DNA from: an uncultured Finegoldia sp.
Lineage (GTDB): Bacteria > Bacillota > Clostridia > Tissierellales > Peptoniphilaceae
Direction of reading: 5' to 3'
NCBI RefSeq assembly: GCF_947252345.1
Contig: NZ_CAMXVC010000004.1
Coordinates: 10,627-74,626 of the forward strand
Length of the DNA stretch: 64,000 nt
Shown here: positions 1-7,409 of the stretch, in pieces
Layout of the letters: each line of letters starts with the position of its first letter
How positions within the stretch are numbered: position 1 is the first letter of the stretch
The notes under the pieces: model-generated
Seen by the model: only the letters and a program-made list of their open reading frames with translations
Told to the model about the DNA's origin: nothing
Database searches by the model: none
Translations under genes and position numbers: made by a program

Positions 1-1
1 G

Positions 2-445
2 ATGTTAGCAATGTCTTTCTTGCCGGAAAATGATTATGTTTTGCTGGACGAACCATTAAACGGTTTAGACCCAACGAGCGTTATAAAAACGAAAAATTTT
101 TTAAAAGAGATTGCCCAACAAAATGTGGGAATTATTATTTCAAGTCATGGATTGAATGATTTAGATGATATCAGTCGTGATATTTTGTTTTTAAAGGACA
201 AGAAAATCTTAGAAGAAAAATTGGAATCAGTTAAATATTTGCAACTTTCAACTTCAAATGATGAACTGGTCAGAAAAACTTTGACGAAAAATGGTTATGA
301 ATACGAAAATAATCTCATTATTTTAAAAGGCGAAAATATTGAAAAATTATTGAAGGACATTGTAAATTTAGATGTTAATATTTATAACGTGGATAAAAAA
401 TCAAAATCCTCACAAGAAAGATATATGGAACTGTTTGAAATTTGA
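2..445 (+). CDS. ABC transporter ATP-binding protein, C-terminal fragment
   Basis: This is the C-terminal part of an ABC-transporter ATPase whose N-terminus lies outside the window. The Walker B stretch VLLDEPLNGLDPTS is at about residues 13-26 of the fragment, and the switch histidine follows in IIISSHGLNDLDD. The Walker A and signature motifs are missing because they lie upstream of base 1, so the ATG at position 2 is probably an internal methionine. The D-loop and H-loop spacing is normal. The roughly 80 residues after the H-loop are the variable C-terminal extension of bacitracin/antibiotic-type (CcmA-like) exporter ATPases. The substrate cannot be told. An intrinsic terminator follows at once, so this gene ends its operon. 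Confidence 0.85.
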   Translation: MLAMSFLPENDYVLLDEPLNGLDPTSVIKTKNFLKEIAQQNVGIIISSHGLNDLDDISRDILFLKDKKILEEKLESVKYLQLSTSNDELVRKTLTKNGYEYENNLIILKGENIEKLLKDIVNLDVNIYNVDKKSKSSQERYMELFEI

Positions 446-451
446 TTTGAC

Positions 452-479
452 GAGGCTCTTTTTTCGGAGTCTCTTTTTT
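452..479 (+). terminator. Rho-independent terminator after ABC ATPase gene
   Basis: A 7-bp stem (GAGGCTC at 452-458 with GAGTCTC at 467-473, one G-U pair) is followed by six T. It separates the ABC gene from uvrB. Confidence 0.85.
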
Positions 480-480
480 A

Positions 481-509
481 TTGAATAAAAAAAATAGATG
501 ATATATAAT
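481..509 (+). promoter_or_regulatory. Sigma-A promoter of uvrB-uvrA
   Basis: TTGAAT at 481-486, a 17-base spacer, and a perfect TATAAT at 504-509. No LexA/DinR-type box was recognised by eye around it. Confidence 0.65.
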
Positions 510-542
510 AATTAAGTAAAACATATGTTCAAGGGGTGAGTT

Positions 543-2513
543 ATGGAATTTAAATTATATTCAAAGTTCAAGCCGACAGGTGACCAACCACAAGCGATTG
601 ATAAACTTGCAAATGGTTTGATAAATGGAAAAAATCATCAAATTTTAAAAGGAGTTACTGGTTCGGGCAAAACTTTTACAATGGCAAATATTATTCAAAA
701 AGTTCAAAGACCAACTTTGGTCATAGCTCACAACAAAACTTTGGCATACCAATTGGCTAGTGAGTTTAGAGAATTTTTCCCGGAAAATGCAGTTGAGTTT
801 TTCGTGTCGTATTACGATTATTATCAACCAGAAGCATACGTTGTTCAATCCGACACCTATATTGAAAAGGATTCAAGTATCAATGAGGAATTGGACAAAC
901 TACGTCACAGTGCTACTATGAGTTTGTTCGAGAGGCGAGATGTAATAATTGTTTCATCTGTTTCTTGCATTTACGGTTTGGGAGACCCAATCGATTATGA
1001 AAATTTGGTTATATCTCTGCGCCCAGGAATGGAAAAAGACCGAAATGAAGTTATGAGAAAATTAATTGATATTCAATATGTCAGAAATGATATAAATTTT
1101 ACTCGTGGTACTTTTAGAGTTAGGGGAGATAGCTTGGATATTTTTCCTGCATCCAGTGGAGAAAAAAGCGTCAGAATAGAATTTTTCGGAGATGAAATTG
1201 ATAGAATTACAGAAATTGATGCGTTGACTGGAGAAATAATTGGCGAGAGAAATCACGTCGCGATTTATCCTGCCAGTCACTATGCGACAACTCAGAAAAA
1301 AGTTGAAAAAGCTATCGTGACTATTGAGGAAGAATTAGAAGATAGATTAAAATATTTTAAAGATAACAACAAATTGTTGGAAGCTCAAAGGCTAGAGCAA
1401 AGAACGAGATACGATATAGAAATGTTAAAAGAAATGGGATTTTGTACTGGAATTGAAAACTATTCAAGGCATATGTCTCAGAGGAAACCCGGTAGTAGAC
1501 CGTACACGCTTATAGACTATTTCCCAAAAGATTTTGTGACGATGATAGACGAATCACACGTTACTGTTCCTCAAATTGGTGGAATGTACGAGGGAGATAG
1601 GTCAAGAAAAACTAGCTTGGTGGATTATGGATTCAGATTGCCGTCGGCACTCGATAATCGTCCATTGAAATTTTGCGAGTTTGAATCTATGATGAATCAA
1701 GTTATATATGTGTCAGCAACTCCGGGTAAATATGAAAAGGAAAAGACTAATGAAGTCGTAGAACAAATCATCAGACCTACTGGATTGTTGGATCCAAAAA
1801 TTGAGGTTCGTCCTACAAAAGGACAAATTGATGATTTGGTTAGCGAAATCAATAAGACTATAGAAAAAGGCGAACGTATTTTGATTACGACTCTTACAAA
1901 AAAAATGAGCGAAGATTTGACGAGATATCTCGAAGATTTAGATATCAAAGTAACTTACTTACATTCGGACATAGATACTATTGAAAGAATGGAAATAATA
2001 AGAGATTTGCGAGAAGGAAAATACGATGTTCTTGTTGGAATAAATTTACTGCGTGAAGGACTAGATTTGCCGGAAGTATCGCTTATTGCAATTTTGGATG
2101 CAGACAAGGAGGGCTTCTTGCGTTCCGAAACTTCGCTTATACAAACAATTGGTAGGGCGGCGAGAAATGCTAATGGACACGTTATAATGTATGCAGATAC
2201 AATAACGAGGTCTATGAATGTCGCAATCACCGAAACCAACAGACGTAGGGAAATTCAGAAAGAATACAATGAAAAGCATCATATAATTCCAACTACTATT
2301 AATAAATCCGTACGAAAGAGAATACAAAACACTTTTGTAGCTGAAGAACAAGAAAATTATGATTCTGATAAGGTTACAGAATTTTCTAAGGAAGAAGTAC
2401 AAGTTCTAATAGAAAACTTGAATGGCGAAATGTTAAAAGCCGCTGAAGAATTGGATTTCGAAAGGGCTGCTACTTTGAGAGACCAGATTAGAGATTTAAA
2501 AAACACTTACTAA
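543..2513 (+). CDS. uvrB: Excinuclease ABC subunit B (UvrB)
   Basis: UvrB is the damage-verification helicase-like subunit of nucleotide excision repair. It is loaded by UvrA and then recruits UvrC. The protein has 656 residues, the usual family length. Walker A GVTGSGKT is at residues 37-44. The damage-probing beta-hairpin region YYDYYQPEAYV is near residue 92. Helicase motif VSATPG follows, and a C-terminal UVR domain (about 618-653) contacts UvrC. The ATG is preceded by a GGGGTG ribosome binding site. uvrA follows after 10 bases, forming the usual uvrB-uvrA operon; uvrC is not in the window. Confidence 0.98.
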   Translation: MEFKLYSKFKPTGDQPQAIDKLANGLINGKNHQILKGVTGSGKTFTMANIIQKVQRPTLVIAHNKTLAYQLASEFREFFPENAVEFFVSYYDYYQPEAYVVQSDTYIEKDSSINEELDKLRHSATMSLFERRDVIIVSSVSCIYGLGDPIDYENLVISLRPGMEKDRNEVMRKLIDIQYVRNDINFTRGTFRVRGDSLDIFPASSGEKSVRIEFFGDEIDRITEIDALTGEIIGERNHVAIYPASHYATTQKKVEKAIVTIEEELEDRLKYFKDNNKLLEAQRLEQRTRYDIEMLKEMGFCTGIENYSRHMSQRKPGSRPYTLIDYFPKDFVTMIDESHVTVPQIGGMYEGDRSRKTSLVDYGFRLPSALDNRPLKFCEFESMMNQVIYVSATPGKYEKEKTNEVVEQIIRPTGLLDPKIEVRPTKGQIDDLVSEINKTIEKGERILITTLTKKMSEDLTRYLEDLDIKVTYLHSDIDTIERMEIIRDLREGKYDVLVGINLLREGLDLPEVSLIAILDADKEGFLRSETSLIQTIGRAARNANGHVIMYADTITRSMNVAITETNRRREIQKEYNEKHHIIPTTINKSVRKRIQNTFVAEEQENYDSDKVTEFSKEEVQVLIENLNGEMLKAAEELDFERAATLRDQIRDLKNTY

Positions 2514-2523
2514 AAGGAGTAAA

Positions 2524-5343
2524 ATGAGTAAAGATAAAATAATTATAAGAGGAGCTAAAGAGAATAATCTAAAAAATGTTGACCTCACAATTCCCAGAAA
2601 CAAAATGGTCGTTTTTACTGGGTTAAGTGGTTCGGGAAAATCCTCATTAGCTTTCGACACTATATATGCGGAAGGACAACGAAGGTATGTTGAATCGTTG
2701 AGTTCTTATGCGAGACAATTTCTCGGACAGATGGACAAACCAGATGTAGAATACATTGAAGGTTTATCTCCATCTATTTCTATAGACCAGAAAACAACAA
2801 ATAACAATCCACGTTCTACCGTAGGAACTGTTACAGAAATATACGATTACTTTAGGTTGCTTTTTGCCAGAGTGGGTACTGCGTATTGTCCGATTTGTGA
2901 CAAGAAAATTGTCAGCCAAACCGTAGACCAAATTGTAGATAGTGTGAAAGAATTAGAAGAACGCTCGAGGATTCAGATTTTGAGTCCAGTTGTCAAAGGG
3001 AAAAAGGGTGAATACAAAAAACTAATCCAAAATCTAAGAAAAGATGGATTTATTAGAGCAATTATTGATGGAGAGCAGGTTGAATTAGCGGATGAAATCG
3101 AACTCGACAAAAACAAAAAACACGACATAGATGTAATAGTCGACAGAATTATAATCAAAGATGGAATTGATTCAAGGCTCACAGATTCTATTGAAACTGC
3201 TCTTAGATTATCGGAAAACAACGTCAAAATAGATGTAGTTGGAAAAAATGTTATTTCTTATAGCACATCTATGAGTTGCCCGGATGGACATATTTCTTAT
3301 CAAGAATTGGAACCCAGAGATTTTTCGTTCAACAATCCTTTTGGAATGTGTCCTCATTGTAACGGCCTTGGATTTCATAAAAAGGTCGATGAAGATTTGG
3401 TGATACCAAATAAGGGGCTTTCGATTTTACAAGGAGCGATAGACCCTTACCAATCTTCTAAACCGGGAGGATATTATTTTGAAATTATAAAAGCTATAGC
3501 AGATTCATATGATTTTCCGCTAGATAAACCATTAAAAGATGCTCCGAAGAAAATGATAGATGAAATTCTGAATGGTTCTAAGAAAAATCTGTCATTTGTA
3601 TTCGATAGCCATTTTTCTGGAAGGAAAAAATTTGTTGGGAAATTTGAAGGAGTATTTAAAAATCTCGAAGAAAGATATCAACGTAGCACTACCGATTCAA
3701 CTCACGAAAAAATAGGTGAGTATATGACCGATGTTGAATGCGATTACTGTCACGGTGCTAGGCTAAAAGACGAATATCTATCGGTAAGAATAAACGGTAA
3801 AAATATTTATGAAATTTGTCAAATGCCAGTGAAAGATTCTCTACTATGGTTTAAAAATTTGAAATTAGAAGAATCCAAAAAATTTATTGGCGATGAAATT
3901 TTGAAAGAAATTGTAAACAGACTTCAATTTTTGAATGACGTTGGTCTTGATTATTTGACATTGGATAGGTCGGCTTCCACTTTATCTGGTGGGGAATCTC
4001 AAAGAATTAGATTAGCTACACAAATTGGCTCGGCATTGGTTGGCGTTGTCTACGTACTGGATGAGCCATCTATTGGGCTTCATCAAAGAGATAATGACAA
4101 ACTAATTAAAGCTTTAAGAAATTTGACTGACATTGGAAATACGCTAGTAGTTGTCGAGCACGACGAAGATACGATGAAAGAGTGTGACTATCTTGTTGAT
4201 ATTGGGCCGGGAGCAGGAGTTCACGGTGGTGAGATAGTTGCCTGTGGTAGCATAGATGACATTATAAAAGAAAAAAGGTCGATTACTGGCAAATACTTGT
4301 CTGGAGAACTGGCAATTGAGATTCCAGAAAAAAGAAGAAAACCAAAAGGATTTTTGGAATTTAAAGGGTGCAGAGAAAATAATTTAAAAAATATAAATGC
4401 AAAATTTGCTCTATCATGTTTTAATTGTGTTACTGGTGTTTCAGGTTCAGGAAAATCATCATTGGTAAATGAAATTGTATACAAGAAATTGGCACGTGAT
4501 TTGAATAATGCCAAAATGAAAAATGGAAATTTCAAATCCGCTAAGGGAATAGAAAATTTAGACAAAGTTGTTCAAATTGACCAGTCACCAATAGGAAGGA
4601 CTCCTAGAAGTAATCCTGCGACTTATACTAAAGTATTTGATTTGATAAGGGATTTGTTCGCGGCTACACCGGAAGCTAATATGAGAGGATATCAAAAAGG
4701 AAGATTTTCTTTCAATGTGAAAGGTGGAAGATGTGAAGCTTGTAAAGGTGATGGCACTATAAAAGTAGAAATGCACTTTTTACCAGATGTTTACGTTCCA
4801 TGTGATGTCTGTAAAGGTAAAAGATACAATAGAGAGACTTTGCAAGTAAAATATAAAGGGAAAAATATCTCGGATGTATTAGATATGACGATTGACGAAG
4901 CGTTGGAATTTTTTAGAAATTTTCCACCTATTAAAAATAAATTGCAAACACTACAAGATGTAGGTTTGGGTTATATAAAATTAGGGCAATCATCAACTGA
5001 ATTGTCTGGTGGTGAAGCTCAAAGAGTGAAACTCGCCAGTGAATTATCGAAAAAAAGCACAGGAAAAACTATATATATCTTAGATGAACCAACAACAGGA
5101 CTTCATTCTGCTGATATCGACAAATTAATTGAAGTGCTACAACGACTCGTTGACCAAGGAAATACCGTAATAGTGATTGAACACAACCTCGATGTTATAA
5201 AAGTTGCAGATTATATTATAGATTTAGGCCCTGAAGGAGGAAATGGGGGAGGTGAAGTTATCTTTCAAGGAACTCCAGAAAAATTGATTAATAATAAAAA
5301 CTCTTACACAGGAAAATATTTAAAACCAAAACTTAATCGTTAA
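2524..5343 (+). CDS. uvrA: Excinuclease ABC subunit A (UvrA)
   Basis: UvrA is the DNA-damage recognition ATPase of nucleotide excision repair; a dimer scans DNA and delivers UvrB. The 939 residues match the family. Two ABC modules are visible: Walker A GLSGSGKSS at residues 33-41 and GVSGSGKSS near 638. The signature sequences LSGGESQRIRLA and LSGGEAQRVKLA are present. Zinc-binding cysteine pairs occur at CPICDKK (about 119), CPHCNGLG, and the C-terminal CEACKGDG...CDVCKGKR module (about 735-765) needed for damage discrimination. The start has an AAAAGGAG site and lies 10 bases after uvrB, so the two are co-transcribed. Confidence 0.98.
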   Translation: MSKDKIIIRGAKENNLKNVDLTIPRNKMVVFTGLSGSGKSSLAFDTIYAEGQRRYVESLSSYARQFLGQMDKPDVEYIEGLSPSISIDQKTTNNNPRSTVGTVTEIYDYFRLLFARVGTAYCPICDKKIVSQTVDQIVDSVKELEERSRIQILSPVVKGKKGEYKKLIQNLRKDGFIRAIIDGEQVELADEIELDKNKKHDIDVIVDRIIIKDGIDSRLTDSIETALRLSENNVKIDVVGKNVISYSTSMSCPDGHISYQELEPRDFSFNNPFGMCPHCNGLGFHKKVDEDLVIPNKGLSILQGAIDPYQSSKPGGYYFEIIKAIADSYDFPLDKPLKDAPKKMIDEILNGSKKNLSFVFDSHFSGRKKFVGKFEGVFKNLEERYQRSTTDSTHEKIGEYMTDVECDYCHGARLKDEYLSVRINGKNIYEICQMPVKDSLLWFKNLKLEESKKFIGDEILKEIVNRLQFLNDVGLDYLTLDRSASTLSGGESQRIRLATQIGSALVGVVYVLDEPSIGLHQRDNDKLIKALRNLTDIGNTLVVVEHDEDTMKECDYLVDIGPGAGVHGGEIVACGSIDDIIKEKRSITGKYLSGELAIEIPEKRRKPKGFLEFKGCRENNLKNINAKFALSCFNCVTGVSGSGKSSLVNEIVYKKLARDLNNAKMKNGNFKSAKGIENLDKVVQIDQSPIGRTPRSNPATYTKVFDLIRDLFAATPEANMRGYQKGRFSFNVKGGRCEACKGDGTIKVEMHFLPDVYVPCDVCKGKRYNRETLQVKYKGKNISDVLDMTIDEALEFFRNFPPIKNKLQTLQDVGLGYIKLGQSSTELSGGEAQRVKLASELSKKSTGKTIYILDEPTTGLHSADIDKLIEVLQRLVDQGNTVIVIEHNLDVIKVADYIIDLGPEGGNGGGEVIFQGTPEKLINNKNSYTGKYLKPKLNR

Positions 5344-5403
5344 ATTTTTGTAATAATCACTTTCTTGATTTTAGTGTATAATAAAGTTAGGAAGGTGATT
5401 TTT

Positions 5404-6093
5404 ATGTACAATATTATGGTTGTCGATGACGAAAAAGACATTGTAAAGGCAATAGAAATATATTTAAAAACCGATAATTATAATGTCATAAAAGCTTACA
5501 ATGGTTATGACGCACTTGAACTAATGCAGAAAAATCAAATAGATTTGTTTTTAGTCGATATAATGATGGAAGGAATGGATGGTTTGGAATTGACGCAAAA
5601 AATAAGAGAAGTTTCGAGCGCACCAATAATTATTTTGTCGGCAAAAAGCGAATTAAACGATAAGGTAATGGGATTAAATATAGGAGCAGACGATTATATA
5701 ACAAAACCATTTGACGCGGTCGAATTATTGGCGAGAATAAAATCTTGTATCAGAAGACTCGAGCTCACAAAAAATAATTCTCTAAAAGGTAACGTCTACT
5801 CGGCAGGACGATTGACTATAAATGACGATAAAAAAGAAGTATTGATAGATGGCGAGGAAATTAAATTAACTCCTTATGAATATGGGATTATTTTATTGTT
5901 GCTAAAAAATAAAGGAATAGTTTTTACTTCTGAGGAAATTTATGAAAATGTATGGGAAGCACCACCTTATGATGTTAAAAAAATAGTTTCTGTCCATATT
6001 TCAAGATTAAGAGAAAAAGTTGAAATAAATCCAAGACGTCCTGATTTGATAAAATCAGTTTACGGAATGGGTTATAAAATAGAGGACATTTAA
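5404..6093 (+). CDS. OmpR/PhoB-family response regulator
   Basis: A two-component response regulator of 229 residues. The receiver domain (about 1-118) has the acidic pair D8-D9, phosphoacceptor D52 in FLVDIMM, and the conserved lysine in YITKPF. A C-terminal winged-helix DNA-binding domain follows (about 130-229, ending in a SVYGMGYKIE-type wing). I place the start at the ATG at 5404, which has GGAAGGTGA nine bases upstream. A TTG farther upstream in frame lies on top of a TATAAT (5377-5382) and is therefore likely promoter, not coding. The stop overlaps the sensor kinase start (TAATG). It resembles VanR-type regulators, but the target genes are unknown. Confidence 0.93.
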   Translation: MYNIMVVDDEKDIVKAIEIYLKTDNYNVIKAYNGYDALELMQKNQIDLFLVDIMMEGMDGLELTQKIREVSSAPIIILSAKSELNDKVMGLNIGADDYITKPFDAVELLARIKSCIRRLELTKNNSLKGNVYSAGRLTINDDKKEVLIDGEEIKLTPYEYGIILLLLKNKGIVFTSEEIYENVWEAPPYDVKKIVSVHISRLREKVEINPRRPDLIKSVYGMGYKIEDI

Positions 6094-7376
6094 TGATAAC
6101 TTGGATTAAAAGAAAGTTTAGGTCTATCGATGGCTATGTTGAAAAGCAAATTGTAGATTTATTACTTTACTTTAGTTTTGGATTTATATTAGTATTCACT
6201 TTTTCGTTTTTTGTTGAAAATATTGTCAATATATATAATTTTTCAATTATTTTCTCATTGATATACTTTGGATTGGCTTTTTTCTTTTCTGTTGTCAAAA
6301 TAATTATGACTATTATTAAAAAGAAAAAAAATGCTTTTTTGATATATCAATTTTTAAGTAATTTTAAGACAAAATATTACAATATTTACGCAGAATCTTT
6401 GCTAATTTTACTATTTTTGGTCTACACTATGGCTACTATTATGGTGACAAACAGAAATTTGTTTGGAATTATTTTTATTGGCTCGATACTGGCAAAAATT
6501 TATATATCAATCTTGACTAATAATTTGGGAAAAATTTTACTGAACAAAAAAGTCGAGGCAATGTATTCGGGCAAAGACATAGATGTTTATATCGACGACG
6601 ACATTTACAAAGATTCTGTATACCTAATCAATCATCTCCACGATTCTGTTATAAACACCATGCAAGACAAAATAAATTCTGAAAGAATGAAAACAGAACT
6701 CATCACAAATATTTCACATGATATAAAGACACCTCTTACGTCGATTATAAATTATGTGGATTTATTAAACCACGAAAAGGATGAAAATGAAAAACAAAGA
6801 TACATCGAGATATTGGAATACAACGCAAAAAGATTGAAAACCATGGTTATTGACCTTATTTATGCTGCTAAAACAGGAACTGGCAATATTGATATCGAGA
6901 TGGAAGTTGTCGAATTAAATGAATTGGTGCTACAAGTTTACGGTCAATTTGACTCTGATTTTAGCAAAGAAGCTTTGGATTTTGAATATCACGATAAAAG
7001 AAAAACTGTTTTGATGATGACAGATGGGGCAAAATTGTCGAGAGTAATCGAAAATATTTTTAGCAATATCGTAAAATACTCAAAGCCAAGCACAAAGGTA
7101 ATAGGTGAATGCGATGTAATAGATGACAGCATAATCCTCAAATTTTCAAACGTCTGTAAAAATAAAATCGAGGTTAGTGCCAAAGATTTGATGGGTCAAT
7201 TTGTTCGAGGGGAAAAATCTCGCCACTCAGAGGGCAGTGGATTGGGTTTGTATATTGCAAAAAATTTGATAGAATTATTAGGCGGTACATCAAAAATATC
7301 GTTGGATGGAGATTTATTTATTTACGAAATAAAATTTAAAGTTACAAGAAAAAAGAAAAAAAATAAAAGATGTTAA
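6093..7376 (+). CDS. Membrane sensor histidine kinase
   Basis: The partner kinase of the preceding response regulator, 427 residues, coupled by a one-base stop/start overlap. The first ~150 residues hold four or more hydrophobic segments with short connecting loops and no large extracellular domain. That pattern suggests sensing within or at the membrane. The dimerisation/phosphoacceptor helix carries H209 in NISHDIKTPLTS. The ATP-binding domain has an N-box (VIENIFSNIVKYSKPS) and a G-box (GSGLGLYIAKNL). The gene ends inside the stem of a bidirectional terminator. It sits next to a convergent penicillin-binding protein gene, so envelope stress is a possible input, but this is inference. Confidence 0.92.
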   Translation: MITWIKRKFRSIDGYVEKQIVDLLLYFSFGFILVFTFSFFVENIVNIYNFSIIFSLIYFGLAFFFSVVKIIMTIIKKKKNAFLIYQFLSNFKTKYYNIYAESLLILLFLVYTMATIMVTNRNLFGIIFIGSILAKIYISILTNNLGKILLNKKVEAMYSGKDIDVYIDDDIYKDSVYLINHLHDSVINTMQDKINSERMKTELITNISHDIKTPLTSIINYVDLLNHEKDENEKQRYIEILEYNAKRLKTMVIDLIYAAKTGTGNIDIEMEVVELNELVLQVYGQFDSDFSKEALDFEYHDKRKTVLMMTDGAKLSRVIENIFSNIVKYSKPSTKVIGECDVIDDSIILKFSNVCKNKIEVSAKDLMGQFVRGEKSRHSEGSGLGLYIAKNLIELLGGTSKISLDGDLFIYEIKFKVTRKKKKNKRC

Positions 7377-7409
7377 TCTTGGCCTTGACCAAAATTAACA
7401 TCTTTTTTA
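7365..7409. terminator. Bidirectional terminator between convergent kinase and PBP genes
   Basis: A 13-bp perfect stem (7365-7377 with 7394-7406) is extended by four more pairs after one mismatch, with A-rich and T-rich flanks usable on either strand. The kinase stop codon (7374-7376) lies in the left arm, and the PBP stop (7407-7409, minus strand) abuts the right arm. Confidence 0.9.

Noticed and set aside
5365..5403. Longer start of the response regulator at TTG 5365
   Set aside because: This part holds the TATAAT and the ribosome site of the ATG at 5404; receiver domains begin right after that ATG.
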